Shown here: positions 8,898 to 17,895 of the stretch, in pieces
Layout of the letters: the number at the start of each line of letters is the position of its first letter
Numbering within the stretch: position 1 is the first letter of the stretch
From: a virus
Strand: one strand, 5' to 3'
DNA: 38,196 bases
Virus record (IMG/VR): IMGVR_UViG_3300031787_000357
Span: 1 to 38,196 of that record
Made by a program: the position numbers and the translations under genes
Notes under the pieces: generated by a model
What the model saw: the letters and a program-made list of their open reading frames with translations, nothing else
Database searches by the model: none
What the model was told of the DNA's origin: nothing

Positions 8898-10195
8898 TGT
8901 TCATGGACCAAAGAACCGGCCTTCAATCGCCCAGGTTGCTTAGTTGATCCAGTCTTTTGCTTGCGAATACCATCCATCATTTCATGTAATCGCCTAGCGC
9001 CAGCGTCCGTTGACCCGTCACCAATGGCCGATACAATATCAGAAGGAATCACAAATTCGCCATCCGCAAGCCTTACCTTCTGGCGCCCCTCAATACTGCC
9101 GGGGACAAGATCATCTAGCCCGCCGCCCGCACCACGGATGCGACCGCCTGTAATCCGGTCCTTTAAGGCCATGAAGGCATCATCACCCATGGCACTACGG
9201 AACCGCTCAATAGCCTCTTGGGGCTTAGGATGCTCACCAAGCAAAGCGGCCTTAGCTTCATTCATGAGATTAGCGGTTGTCTCTTGGTTGCCTTGGCGAA
9301 GATCAGCTAGGCCACCCTTGGCAAAATACCGATACTCAGAGGAGTAACCGGGACGGTAATCTGAGGATGGGGCGTTCCATTGACGGGGGTTAGAAGGAAA
9401 CCTCTCAGGGTATTTGCTTGCGTCATACGGAGTTTCACCCGGCATTGCAGTGGGGGCAAAGGCATCGGTGGCGGTTGTGTATGCCCCGCCAGCCGTGATG
9501 GCGGCAGGAATGGGATTAGCAATCACATTACTTCCCAATTTACTAAGCGCGGCGCCAGGATTATTTAGAACATCAGTGGCCGTATTCCCTGCGTGGGCAA
9601 ATTTATTAGAAATAGTCTCCCCAAATGTAGGGGCGGCAGGACCAACATCAGCAACAGAACCATAGACTTGAGTGGGGGCGATTGGCCCCATAATATCTCC
9701 TGCCGGAATAGCAGAACTAGCTTGAGTAGCGGCCTGCGTGGCGGCTTCTGTCCCCGCCTGAGCGGTAGCCTGAGTAGCAGCTTCTGTCCCTGCTTGAGTG
9801 GCACCTTGAGCCGCAGCATCAAATCCTGCTTGGGTAGCAGCCTCGCCAACACCAGAGAACAACTGACCGCCAGCATAAGTGGTGGCGCCAGCAATCAAGC
9901 CTTTAGTAAGCGCCCTTTCCGTGCTATCGCCTTGTGCCGCACCAAGCGCAGTCCCTGTCAAGCCAGCGGCAGCAGCGCCACCCAAAGGCCCGCCTAAAGC
10001 AGTCCCTGCAACACCCGCCGCAACAGGCAGCAATGACGCAAAGTTAAAGGCTTCCGGCAAGCCTGTATGGGGATTGGTAGTGAACCTACGGCCCGTCAAC
10101 TGCTCAATACCAGCAAGCTCCTTGTCGCTCACATGGACAAGATTATTGTCACCGTTCCGGCCATATCTTGCTAGACCATTGGCTACATTCTTCAT
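8894..10195 (-). CDS. Gly/Ala-rich internal virion-type protein with ATQA repeats, 433 aa
   Basis: The N-terminus (ARYGRNGDNNLVHVSDKEL, then TTNPHTGLPEAF) is a conserved start I know from a family of phage structural proteins encoded near tail or ejection genes. Residues about 55-120 form a Gly/Ala-rich hydrophobic region that could insert in a membrane. Residues about 120-165 are tandem Ala/Thr/Gln repeats (GTEAATQA units). The C-terminal part has FAKGGLADL, a Gly-rich stretch, and LADGEFVIPSDIVSAIGDGS, another recurrent motif of environmental phage virion proteins. It is likely a particle component released or rearranged during DNA entry (inference). It precedes the GNAT-like gene by an ATGA overlap. 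Confidence 0.75.
   Translation of the reverse strand: MKNVANGLARYGRNGDNNLVHVSDKELAGIEQLTGRRFTTNPHTGLPEAFNFASLLPVAAGVAGTALGGPLGGAAAAGLTGTALGAAQGDSTERALTKGLIAGATTYAGGQLFSGVGEAATQAGFDAAAQGATQAGTEAATQATAQAGTEAATQAATQASSAIPAGDIMGPIAPTQVYGSVADVGPAAPTFGETISNKFAHAGNTATDVLNNPGAALSKLGSNVIANPIPAAITAGGAYTTATDAFAPTAMPGETPYDASKYPERFPSNPRQWNAPSSDYRPGYSSEYRYFAKGGLADLRQGNQETTANLMNEAKAALLGEHPKPQEAIERFRSAMGDDAFMALKDRITGGRIRGAGGGLDDLVPGSIEGRQKVRLADGEFVIPSDIVSAIGDGSTDAGARRLHEMMDGIRKQKTGSTKQPGRLKAGSLVHEQ
9715..9840 (-). repeat. In-gene tandem repeats coding Ala/Thr/Gln
   Basis: Imperfect short direct repeats encode GTEAATQA-type units inside the 433-residue protein (about residues 120-165). Copies of 'gtagc(g)gc(c/t)t(g/c)' with 'ttctgtccc' can be read along the plus strand. 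Such a tract can change length by slippage. Confidence 0.6.
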
Positions 10196-10205
10196 GACAT
10201 TACCC

Positions 10206-10778
10206 CTAAACTGACGTAACCGTTGCTATGACGGATGGAATAGCAGGACAAAAAGCAGTTGCACCTTCAGCTATAAGTTGCACGGCAGCATCTTCCACGG
10301 CCCACATAATCTCTATGTAATCCCCACCGAGCAAAGGAACAATAAAATTCCAAGCAGGAATTAACTCAGATTTTGTTCCCTGAATAGAAACCTTACCAGT
10401 TGAATTACTTATATCTGTACCATTTCTTCTTAACCATATCCAGATATAGTGACTTGAACCACTACTCTGATCTATTTGCGCCGAAAACTGTATGTTGTAT
10501 ATTCCACGATTCTTGACCGTAATGCGACTATTATTAGTTACACCTACCTGATTAGCAGAAACGGTAGAATTAAACTTCATGGCATAGGCTGTATTAGCAG
10601 CCGCAGCCGTTTGGGTAGTCGTGTCGTAGAAGGAACCGTAGTAACCAGAAGCCTCAGCAAAGTTAGGGGAACCCTCAAACGTCCTATCTAGGTTCTGGTC
10701 TATGGCCCGATGGAATTGCATCGCCCATTGGGCATCATATTCCTCCGGTGGGGTAGGTAGCCTAGCCCGCCCTATCAT
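10206..10778 (-). CDS. Tail appendage protein with C1q/TNF-like jelly-roll domain, 190 aa
   Basis: After a short N-terminal segment (residues about 1-50, including the helix-like [19 protein letters not shown]) the protein becomes beta-rich. The series [66 protein letters not shown] follows the strand pattern of C1q/TNF-like trimeric jelly-roll modules often found at the tips of phage appendages. I therefore expect a trimer binding the tail and contributing to host contact. The start overlaps the end of the nozzle gene by ATGA. Exact role (fibre tip or head decoration) is not settled. Confidence 0.75.
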   Translation of the reverse strand: MIGRARLPTPPEEYDAQWAMQFHRAIDQNLDRTFEGSPNFAEASGYYGSFYDTTTQTAAAANTAYAMKFNSTVSANQVGVTNNSRITVKNRGIYNIQFSAQIDQSSGSSHYIWIWLRRNGTDISNSTGKVSIQGTKSELIPAWNFIVPLLGGDYIEIMWAVEDAAVQLIAEGATAFCPAIPSVIATVTSV

Positions 10779-12850
10779 CGCCGCCCGTCCGTTCTAACGT
10801 CAATCCTAGGAACACCTAGGCGCCATGCCACCCCTACAGCCGTGCTTTCCACCCTCAAACTCATCATGCGGCCTCGCAGCCGGAAATAAGTCTGGTCAGT
10901 GAATTGCTCAATAGGCAAGGTAGCAGTCCTGACCGTATTGTTGTTTGAGGATTGCTTGAAATTACCACCTGAATAATCCTGCGTTTTCAGCACAAAATTA
11001 ACAGAAGGATTGGCGTTGCTACTATCCCTGAATGTAACGTCAGGAATCATGCGCCACGCAAAGCCAAACTGTTCACCCTCTCCAATCTCAAACGGGGCGC
11101 TTTCAATATAAGCCGAAATAGGGGCAAACGGGTTCACCGAACCATCATCCTGCCCTAGTTCATGGAAATAGATATAACCGTCCGTTGAAGCGGCACGGGG
11201 GTAATCTTCAATCCCCCGATCAATCCAAGCCGTTCTTACAATGGACCCAACAAACCAAACATTTTCATTGTAGTTATACACCACATAGCGGTCATTCTCA
11301 GATGAATCGGCAGAAGGGTAAAACCACCACACTTCATTAAAAGCCATATTGCTACCGGCTGTAATCTTTTCAGCCTGATCATAGTTTATGTCGTTGAAAA
11401 CATAGTCTTTCACGGAGCATGGCAAGCCCGCAAGGCGACCATTATAGACATAGAAACCATTGGTCCCCATCCAGAATACCATATCATTAGCCGCCGCAAC
11501 CCCGTTAGAGGCTAGAAGGGAAGTCAAGCCAATTTGGGCAATGGAGTATTCAAAGGGCGCCCCGATGTATCTCAGGGAATGAACGGCAGCGTCCGTCCAA
11601 ACAAGGATTTCCTGCCTTGTTTCTAGGGCAGTCATAAACTCAGAACCGGTAGGAATTCTAATACCGCCCGCCGAGTTTAACTCAGTAGGCGTCCAATCAG
11701 CAGGGTTCTCAGTGTCGGACCATCGAACCAATAATCTATCTTGCAGGCCGGAAACAATATCAGAACAACCAAAAGCCAACACCTTCCGATCTTGGTCTGT
11801 AACCATAATTTGCCGGGAAACCCCTGGAACGTCAGATGCACCAGCAACGCTAGACAGTAAAACCGCCCTAACCCCCAAACCAGAAGCATTTGACCAATAG
11901 TAAATTGGTCCGTCATTGGGATTGATAACCAAATCCTGCCCAAAGTTATCAGCAGACCAAACCCTGAGTTTTTGCCCCGTGACAAGACCGGTAGCAGCGG
12001 AACCCCAGCCCGTTCCAGAATAGGCCGTAAGCGCCCTTGAACTAAGGGTTTGAGATACGCTTACCGTATAGGTTCCAACCCCGCCAGAACCCGTCCCTAG
12101 GGCCGTTATGTAGGTTGCGTTTGAACCCGGTGGGGATGCAGCTACACCCGTCCCAACAATCAACTGCCCAACCGCCAATGTGCCGGAAGCAACCGCCGAA
12201 ACTGTTAGTGTCGTGCCGCTAAAGGAACCTGTGAAGGAAACGCTGCCCGTAATACCGCCCCATGTGCCAGCCCCCCAACCGTTGCCATACAATGTGGAAT
12301 CAAGGCCGGTTTGAATTTGAAAGGCGGCAGATACAGAACCACCACCCGTAGCGTCAGACGTTGCATTTAAGGGAGAGGTAATGAGAAACACACTTGAATT
12401 GGTGACAGTGACAATCTCATATTCACCGTTAAGGGTCAGCCCGCCTACGGCGCTGGCGCCGGTAAATGTGACAAAATCATTCACCACCGCCCCATGATTA
12501 GGAATGGTGACAGTAATAGTGGCAGAGCCATTAACCGTAGTGAAAGGGTTAGATTGAACTATCGTGGTTCTGAGTGGGGTAATGTCATTAAACGTCCCGC
12601 CACGTTCAATGTAGTATTTCAAATGCGTCCCAACACCGAGGAAGTAGTTGTTATTCAAGTCAGTGAATGGCTTTAAGCTACGGCACACGCCGAGGAACGG
12701 TAATGATGTAGCTTTCTGCCATCCCCCAATTTTCTCAGGGGCGCCCGATCTAAACCTTACCTTATCAACCTCAGACCAAGAACCAGACGAAGCATAACGT
12801 GATCCGTCATGCTGGATTCCTGGGGTGAAGGAGAGTTTCTTTAGGGGCAT
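10775..12850 (-). CDS. Tail nozzle / packaged-DNA stabilisation protein (P22 gp10-like), 691 aa
   Basis: The N-terminus ([30 protein letters not shown] without the first residues) and later [50 protein letters not shown] and [19 protein letters not shown] match the pattern of phage gp10-like or tubular-B nozzle proteins. These close the tail channel of short-tailed phages. I take the ATG at 12850; a GTG at 12868 is also in frame, but GGGAG and AGGG precede 12850. Two apparent insertions interrupt the family pattern: an Ig-like segment (about residues 96-180) and a second small beta module (about 203-278). The protein is larger than its simplest relatives because of them. It follows the fibre gene closely. 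Confidence 0.8.
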   Translation of the reverse strand: MPLKKLSFTPGIQHDGSRYASSGSWSEVDKVRFRSGAPEKIGGWQKATSLPFLGVCRSLKPFTDLNNNYFLGVGTHLKYYIERGGTFNDITPLRTTIVQSNPFTTVNGSATITVTIPNHGAVVNDFVTFTGASAVGGLTLNGEYEIVTVTNSSVFLITSPLNATSDATGGGSVSAAFQIQTGLDSTLYGNGWGAGTWGGITGSVSFTGSFSGTTLTVSAVASGTLAVGQLIVGTGVAASPPGSNATYITALGTGSGGVGTYTVSVSQTLSSRALTAYSGTGWGSAATGLVTGQKLRVWSADNFGQDLVINPNDGPIYYWSNASGLGVRAVLLSSVAGASDVPGVSRQIMVTDQDRKVLAFGCSDIVSGLQDRLLVRWSDTENPADWTPTELNSAGGIRIPTGSEFMTALETRQEILVWTDAAVHSLRYIGAPFEYSIAQIGLTSLLASNGVAAANDMVFWMGTNGFYVYNGRLAGLPCSVKDYVFNDINYDQAEKITAGSNMAFNEVWWFYPSADSSENDRYVVYNYNENVWFVGSIVRTAWIDRGIEDYPRAASTDGYIYFHELGQDDGSVNPFAPISAYIESAPFEIGEGEQFGFAWRMIPDVTFRDSSNANPSVNFVLKTQDYSGGNFKQSSNNNTVRTATLPIEQFTDQTYFRLRGRMMSLRVESTAVGVAWRLGVPRIDVRTDGRR

Positions 12851-12855
12851 ATACC

Positions 12856-14565
12856 CTAAAACTCCCACAAGATGTTGGCTTCGCCAGCGTCAAAAGTATT
12901 GCTGCCCGTATTGGTTAGGCGTACCCGGTCCAATGGACCTGACAAAGACACCACACCCGTTGATATGGCGCCGCGAATTGCGTCGTTACCGATCAGCACC
13001 CCACGCGAAATCCAAACATTTCCTGAAACATTAAATAACGTTACCTCACCAAACCACGTTCGCGTTGCGGAATTAGTGTCCCGCGTTAAAATAAAGCCAG
13101 TAGAGAAATTTCCTTCAATGGTGGGATTGGCGAGGTCGCGGATAGCCTGCACGCCAGAGGTGTAGCCACTTGTTTTAACAGAGCCAGAACCAATCTGCAT
13201 CAAGAAATTATCGGTGCCGGTCAGACTTACCCCATTAAAAATGAGCGTAATCCGTCGCACCCCTGCCGGAATGCTGGTGAAGTCAATCGCCGTGCCGCTT
13301 GTGGTTGCCTGCGCTGTTCCGCGCTGGATTTGCAGGGCTTTGTCATCCACATTCACCGGCCCAACCAGATTGATTGCACCAGAACCGGGGATGGTGGCGC
13401 GCAACACGCGGCGGTCTGAAGCACGCGAACCGGGTGGTGTTGCGGTAATCACCAAAGCACTACTACCGTCCGTGTTCACCGCCATATCCATTGACGAAAC
13501 AGGCGCAAAGTTTTCATTCAGCGCTTGGATGGTGCCGGTTCGTGAATTTGACGCACTGGCGTCAACCGCGCGAAGATAAAGAACCGTGAAAGCCTGCCCC
13601 GGCACATTATCAAGAGCAGCGAATGAATTGCCGCCTGAATTGTTCACTTGGAACAGTCGGCTTCCGCCTGCCGAAATGTCCAGCACATTTGAAGCAGACT
13701 GATAAATCCCCGTATCCGTATCACCCGAAAACGAATAAGCAGGCGCGGCGGCGGTGCCGGAACCAACTGACTGTATTTGCCCTGTTGAATTGATAACCAT
13801 GCGCGTAGCAAGTGCGCCATTCCCCCCTGTCTGGAACCCAATGCCGTTGCCGGTTTCGAAAATCCGCACATCAGCATCTTCACCAGCCGCGTTTTTTATA
13901 TCAATGTATCCGCCACCGCCATTGCGCGTGATTTCAATGGAGCCGTCTTGGGTTAAGTTTATAGAATTGGAACCAGAAATATAAGAAAGAGCAGAGGCCG
14001 AAAGACGTAAAACTTCCGTGCCATTAGCGGAAAATCCTAATTCACCAGCCGTTGGCCCATAAATCCCCGTATCCGTATCACCAAAGGTAACAGAAGGGAC
14101 AGCAGCAGAACCCTCACCAGCAGCAACATTAGTAGTAATGGTATTGGTAGCCGCGTTAAAAGGAACACCAACCGCCACCACATTAGTCGCATCACAATAA
14201 ACTTGCTGCGTGAACCCGTTAGCAATAGTCACACCAGACCCAGCCGCAGTCTTAACCACCACACTAAACCCGCCCGTGGTGGCATTGCGGAAGGTGTAGG
14301 TCTTATCCGCAGTAGGGACAATTACATTGCAACTTGCCGCCAGCGTCCCGGTCAATACAAGAACCGCATTACGGGCTTCATCAGCCACCCCACTACCCGT
14401 GGTCAGGGTGTAACTAGCCCCTGAAACGGCAACTGACTGTACCCCAGCAATGGCCTGTTCCAGCAATGTGCCAAGGTTGTAATTGGCTGTATTGTTCCAA
14501 TTAGCGGCCTGCTCACCAGCCCCAATCAATTCCAATCTAAGCGATGGTGAATAGGTAGAAGGCAT
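12856..14565 (-). CDS. Tail fibre protein with GDTDTGIY repeats, 569 aa
   Basis: The N-terminus ([20 protein letters not shown], then [20 protein letters not shown]) is a standard phage fibre start that anchors to the tail. Two copies of a GDTDTGIY module followed by a Leu-rich beta hairpin lie near residues 170 and 283; these repeats are widespread in phage fibres. The C-terminal 150 residues ([20 protein letters not shown] onward) form a beta-sandwich-like domain of the type found at fibre tips, likely receptor-binding. The sequence is Ser/Thr/Asn/Gly-rich and low in charge, as usual for trimeric beta fibres. Host range probably depends on it (inference). Confidence 0.85.
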   Translation of the reverse strand: MPSTYSPSLRLELIGAGEQAANWNNTANYNLGTLLEQAIAGVQSVAVSGASYTLTTGSGVADEARNAVLVLTGTLAASCNVIVPTADKTYTFRNATTGGFSVVVKTAAGSGVTIANGFTQQVYCDATNVVAVGVPFNAATNTITTNVAAGEGSAAVPSVTFGDTDTGIYGPTAGELGFSANGTEVLRLSASALSYISGSNSINLTQDGSIEITRNGGGGYIDIKNAAGEDADVRIFETGNGIGFQTGGNGALATRMVINSTGQIQSVGSGTAAAPAYSFSGDTDTGIYQSASNVLDISAGGSRLFQVNNSGGNSFAALDNVPGQAFTVLYLRAVDASASNSRTGTIQALNENFAPVSSMDMAVNTDGSSALVITATPPGSRASDRRVLRATIPGSGAINLVGPVNVDDKALQIQRGTAQATTSGTAIDFTSIPAGVRRITLIFNGVSLTGTDNFLMQIGSGSVKTSGYTSGVQAIRDLANPTIEGNFSTGFILTRDTNSATRTWFGEVTLFNVSGNVWISRGVLIGNDAIRGAISTGVVSLSGPLDRVRLTNTGSNTFDAGEANILWEF

Positions 14566-14566
14566 G

Positions 14567-15001
14567 TCAATAAACCCTTATAATCGCCGTTTGGTCGGTA
14601 GCAGCCGGAAACCGAATCTCAAACGTATTGTTGGAAGCTACCCTAGTTATACCAAAATCCAGCACAATGCAGGCTGGATTAGTGTAGGTATGAACAGGGG
14701 TTGAATTGTAAATCAATGCGCCACGGGCAGCTATCGTAGCGCCCGCCCAAGACACATTGGAAAAGGTCACAATACCACTAGACCCAAACTCTACTGGATT
14801 AGATTGCGTCAACACTAACCCGCCCGCAGTATAACCAGACCCAACAATCTCACCCGTCGCGGTGTAAGCCGTAGTGCTGGAATTAAGGTTAGCGGCCTCA
14901 GTGTAAAGGGCTATCTTAAAGACATTACCACCAACCCGGAAGTCATGCGCCCCTTCCAAAAGCTGTTTCTTGAATGACGTGCAATATGCGGAAGTAATCA
15001 T
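14567..15001 (-). CDS. Conserved phage structural protein, 144 aa
   Basis: The N-terminal ITSAYCTSFKKQLLEGAHDF followed by FKIALYTEAANLNSSTTAYT, EIVGSGYTAGG and ARGALIYNS is a pattern I recognise from small structural proteins in many tailed phages. It is short, beta-rich, with few charged residues. It may decorate the capsid or tail. The ATG at 15001 is preceded by AGGTGA. A second protein of the same general type lies at 24604-25008, so this phage carries two related small structural proteins. Precise location in the particle unknown. Confidence 0.75.
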   Translation of the reverse strand: MITSAYCTSFKKQLLEGAHDFRVGGNVFKIALYTEAANLNSSTTAYTATGEIVGSGYTAGGLVLTQSNPVEFGSSGIVTFSNVSWAGATIAARGALIYNSTPVHTYTNPACIVLDFGITRVASNNTFEIRFPAATDQTAIIRVY

Positions 15002-15002
15002 A

Positions 15003-15635
15003 TCATGTCACCTGAAGGCGCGGAGCATCAATGCGGAAATTGTCTTTCTTATTAAGACCTTCCCCAAGGTTCTTCAACCTAGCCAGCACTTCATTATAGC
15101 GCGTTGTATAAAGCGCAATCAAGTCAGCATCGCCCTTCATGTAAGTATAGGCTTCAATCAAAGCACCATAAAACAATACACTCTCAGCATTTTCGCCAAG
15201 CCAGCTAGTGTTGGTTGTGACAATGCTTTCAGGCTCATAGAAGTAATACATTTCAATACTATAAGCAGACCCAGGAGTAGGGGCAAATGCCAGCCTATCC
15301 TCATCAATTACAGCATAAACCCTTGGAATCCCACGATAACTAACAACCGGAAAAGCCTCATTCAGATAGCCAGCTTCCTTTTCCAGAAGGTAATTGTAGG
15401 AACCACCCGTAATAACCGCCACGGCATAAGCGGAAAGGAAATCATCAGGAACGGTAAAATACTTATCATTCGCAGTCAGGGTAAAAGATTGAACCTTCCT
15501 CAGCGCCGGGATTTGAACGGCTTTGTAAATCCGATCCTCGGCCAAATTCACAAAGTCAGGAATAGCGGCAATAAACTCAGTAGAATAATTCTGAGTGTAG
15601 TCTTGCAACATACTCGAAAGTTCTGCGTAATTCAT
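15003..15635 (-). CDS. Putative head-tail adaptor protein, 210 aa
   Basis: MNYAELSSMLQDYTQNYSTE, then FVNLAEDRIYKAVQIPALRK and VPDDFLSAYAVAVI, and the helical C-terminal part (LFYGALIEAYTYMKGDADLI, RYNEVLARLKNL) resemble phage adaptor proteins of the gp11 / tail-tubular-A type that sit between portal and nozzle. The length fits. No strong ribosome site precedes the ATG at 15635 (only AGTAATAGG), so translation may be modest. The gene lies next to the fibre genes, while a second candidate connector is at 19237. Family recognition is from memory and moderate. Confidence 0.65.
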   Translation of the reverse strand: MNYAELSSMLQDYTQNYSTEFIAAIPDFVNLAEDRIYKAVQIPALRKVQSFTLTANDKYFTVPDDFLSAYAVAVITGGSYNYLLEKEAGYLNEAFPVVSYRGIPRVYAVIDEDRLAFAPTPGSAYSIEMYYFYEPESIVTTNTSWLGENAESVLFYGALIEAYTYMKGDADLIALYTTRYNEVLARLKNLGEGLNKKDNFRIDAPRLQVT

Positions 15636-15648
15636 TGCCGATTACCTA

Positions 15649-15828
15649 TTACTGATCGCCTTGGAACATAGTTCCTTTGGTTGCAGCGCCCGTGCCGCGA
15701 ATTTTCGCGGTTGCTTTCTTGGGCGGATAATCTTTCGCCGTGGTAAAACTGCCAACCGACATTGAGATATTTTTTAGGCCACGGTTGTAATCTTCACCAG
15801 CTATGGGAAGGGGTTGCTTTTTGTCCAT
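15649..15828 (-). CDS. Small basic phage protein, 59 aa
   Basis: The ATG at 15828 is preceded by AAAAGGA at a good distance; an in-frame TTG at 15846 would add six residues but lacks a site. The product is Lys/Thr/Gly-rich with IRGTGAATKGT near the C-terminus. I remember this motif from tiny proteins of environmental phages, always near structural genes. There is no membrane segment or enzyme motif. It may be a minor virion component. Function unknown. Confidence 0.6.
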   Translation of the reverse strand: MDKKQPLPIAGEDYNRGLKNISMSVGSFTTAKDYPPKKATAKIRGTGAATKGTMFQGDQ

Positions 15829-15842
15829 TATATCATTCCTTT

Positions 15843-16130
15843 TCAAAAGGCCAATTCAATCGCCAGTGCGACTAGGCCGCCGCCAACGCCTGCCCATAAA
15901 AAATCGCGGTAGGATCGCGGCAACCAGCGCCAAAGCGGAATCCGTTTGCTGCCCAAAGCGATTTCACTCTGGGCTCTCTCCCGCATCACATACATCAGGA
16001 ACGCGCAGACGGCGGCGTTGCCCCACGGACCAAGATAGACCATGGCGAAGAACGTACCAACGATCAGCGTAATCAGTGCGGCCAGTAAAGCGTGGGAGAG
16101 GCCGGGCGTGAACCATGCGGGCTTGATCAT
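15843..16130 (-). CDS. Small three-helix membrane protein, 95 aa
   Basis: I place the start at the ATG at 16130, which overlaps the stop of the preceding gene as TGATG; a much longer reading from 16325 would copy the frame of that gene and is unlikely. Three hydrophobic segments lie at about residues 11-31, 35-49 and 76-94, separated by a charged loop (RERAQSEIALGSKR). Size and topology would suit a holin or holin-like protein, yet it is not next to the lysis cassette (20.6-21.9 kb). It could also be an accessory membrane protein brought in with the lectin gene. Function not established. Confidence 0.6.
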   Translation of the reverse strand: MIKPAWFTPGLSHALLAALITLIVGTFFAMVYLGPWGNAAVCAFLMYVMRERAQSEIALGSKRIPLWRWLPRSYRDFLWAGVGGGLVALAIELAF

Positions 16131-16543
16131 CACAGACCCCCAAGGCTGTCGTTGCCGTTGCCACCGAGTAGGGTGTCGTTGCCAGAAGGCGGTTCCACAA
16201 TAACCGGCTTGGGCTGGTGCCAGGGCAGGGGCAGCATAAGGGGCTCCGCTTTCTTTTGCTCGATCTGTTGCATTACCATATCCTCGTAGGCCGTGCGCTG
16301 ATCGCCCATGGCGCCGTGAACCCATCCAAGAACCTGCGCTTCGGTCAGGTCATAGTACGGCGTGAACTCCGTCGCCGGGTCATAGACAAACTCCTGAAAG
16401 CCCGAAACGGCGGCGGCAATGTTTCGGTCCACCCCCGACACTTGCCACTCAACCTTGACGACGATGGCGCCATTCGGGCGCAGCGCATCAATCTCGGAGT
16501 TGCTGAGCGTGGCGAAAAGACTTTTGATTGACCAAGTAATCAT
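16130..16543 (-). CDS. DUF7936-like phage protein with RTX-like tail, 137 aa
   Basis: The start at 16543 overlaps the stop of the LamG gene by ATGA; the longer frame from 16648 would be read inside that gene. The opening MITWSIKSLFATLSN, then IVVKVEWQVSGVDRN and FTPYYDLTEAQVLGWVHGAM, resembles a small phage domain (DUF7936 as I recall it) found next to fibre genes. The C-terminus has GNDTLLGGNGNDSLGGL, which fits one and a half RTX calcium-binding repeats (GGxGxDxL). That tail is Gly/Asn/Asp-rich, unlike the rest. Role probably structural. Confidence 0.6.
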   Translation of the reverse strand: MITWSIKSLFATLSNSEIDALRPNGAIVVKVEWQVSGVDRNIAAAVSGFQEFVYDPATEFTPYYDLTEAQVLGWVHGAMGDQRTAYEDMVMQQIEQKKAEPLMLPLPWHQPKPVIVEPPSGNDTLLGGNGNDSLGGL

Positions 16544-17895
16544 AGGCCAGGGAACCTCCCACGGTTGGCGTTGAAGTTTTGCAAGACTTCGGACGGTAAA
16601 AGGGCGCGGTTGTAAAAGCGAGAAATCGCAACACTTCCGTTTAGCCATTGGTTAACGGTGTTTAGGCCAACGATCACACTAAAAGACTGAGCTAAAACAG
16701 CGATTGTTGTCGTTAGCGAAAGTGCGCCGTTGATGTAAATGGCCGCGTTATTGCTACCGGTTCCCGATACCGTCAAAACGGCTTGACGCCATGTGTTATC
16801 ACCAACATTGACGCCAGTTGATCTTTCTGCCGCATTTCCCCAATCATAAGCGATTAGTACGTTATCCTTCAATAATAAACTTTGTGCTTCTTCTTTACCA
16901 AACAGACCCCTAAAAGATGAATTGGTGTTTGACGCCTTGAACCACACCTCAACGCTGGCGGAATTGTTTTGAAGGCTTGCAGCATTACCGCAACTCGCTG
17001 CGGAGTTGGTTCCATTGAATGTAATCTGCCCGCCATCGGCGGAACTGTAGCCAAAGCCGCCCGATAAAGCGCCGTTATTCCCGTTTCCTGATAGGTCCGT
17101 CCAAGCCGTGCCGCTGCCGGGATAGCTAGCCGCATTGCCAGCGTCCAAGTTCATAACAAGGCCGCTGGTGACGATGCCTGCAAGACCGAAGCGAGCCGCG
17201 TCGGTGTTGAAGTTTTGCTCTACTTCAGAAGCGGGAAGCGCGCGGTCATAGATGCGCGCGATGGCAACATCGCCCTGGAGGTATTCGCCCGAGCTTATGT
17301 AAGTCAAAGCAAGTTGAATAGTTGATGATGTCACATTGTGTCCGCTGCCCGGCGTGTCACTGGCGATCTGAGTGGTATTCGCGTAAATGCGTCTTGTAGT
17401 GCCGTCAAAATTCGCAGTAATCATAAACCAAGTATTCAGCGCCAAACTTGCGTTGTTGTTATCAGCCTCCAAATCATTAGCCCACCAATAATGCAAAAAA
17501 CGCCCGACGCCACCACCGCCCAATGAACCGCCAGTACGCAGCGCGTTGCTTTGGTTTGTGGTGCCAAAACCGCCGATAGACATGATTCCGCCGAGCGTTG
17601 TCCACGACGGCAGGCGCACCCACGCTTGCAATGTATAAGGAGCATTCCCCTGCGGTACATTGATGCCGGTGGCCCGATCAAAATACCCCGTCGCACCGGT
17701 AGCAAACCACCCGCTTGAGTTCCATGTTGGACTATTTTGCAGTGTCAGATGGTTACCAGTGCCAGACAAATCAGTCCAAGCCGTTCCACTGCCGGGATAG
17801 CTAGCCGCATTGCCAGCGTCCAAGTTCATAACAAGGCCGCCGGTAACGATGCCGGATGCTGGCGCCGATGCCAGAAGAAGTTGCATCAGGCTCAT
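16540..17895 (-). CDS. Tail appendage protein with two LamG (concanavalin-like) modules, 451 aa
   Basis: The ATG at 17895 overlaps the previous stop by ATGA. Two modules of about 220 residues both start with LVMNLDAGNAASYPGSGTAW and DLSG.GN, then a YTLQAWV or ASVEVWF strand, W(F/R)..(I/V)..NFDG or VSG, and end with V.I.R.YDRAL/FYNRALLPSEVLQNFN. That is the LamG/concanavalin-like pattern of carbohydrate-binding proteins. A hydrophobic N-terminal stretch (MSLMQLLLASAPASG) might be a weak signal or a strand. It probably binds host-surface sugar as a tail spike or decoration. A 67-base repeat within the gene shows that the modules share recent ancestry. Confidence 0.85.
   Translation of the reverse strand: MSLMQLLLASAPASGIVTGGLVMNLDAGNAASYPGSGTAWTDLSGTGNHLTLQNSPTWNSSGWFATGATGYFDRATGINVPQGNAPYTLQAWVRLPSWTTLGGIMSIGGFGTTNQSNALRTGGSLGGGGVGRFLHYWWANDLEADNNNASLALNTWFMITANFDGTTRRIYANTTQIASDTPGSGHNVTSSTIQLALTYISSGEYLQGDVAIARIYDRALPASEVEQNFNTDAARFGLAGIVTSGLVMNLDAGNAASYPGSGTAWTDLSGNGNNGALSGGFGYSSADGGQITFNGTNSAASCGNAASLQNNSASVEVWFKASNTNSSFRGLFGKEEAQSLLLKDNVLIAYDWGNAAERSTGVNVGDNTWRQAVLTVSGTGSNNAAIYINGALSLTTTIAVLAQSFSVIVGLNTVNQWLNGSVAISRFYNRALLPSEVLQNFNANRGRFPGL
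17099..17165 (-). repeat. 67-base direct repeat, copy A (LamG module 2)
   Basis: This copy matches 17774-17840 at 65 of 67 bases by my reading. It codes the LDAGNAASYPGSGTAWTDLS start of the second LamG module. Near identity at DNA level points to recent duplication or gene conversion. Confidence 0.8.
17774..17840 (-). repeat. 67-base direct repeat, copy B (LamG module 1)
   Basis: Partner of 17099-17165. It codes the start of the first LamG module. Two differences are seen (ccgttccact against ccgtgccgct on the plus strand). Confidence 0.8.

Noticed and set aside
16131-16325. Long N-terminal extension of the 95-residue membrane protein
   Set aside because: It is read inside the preceding gene in another frame and is Arg/Gln-rich; the TGATG start at 16130 is better.
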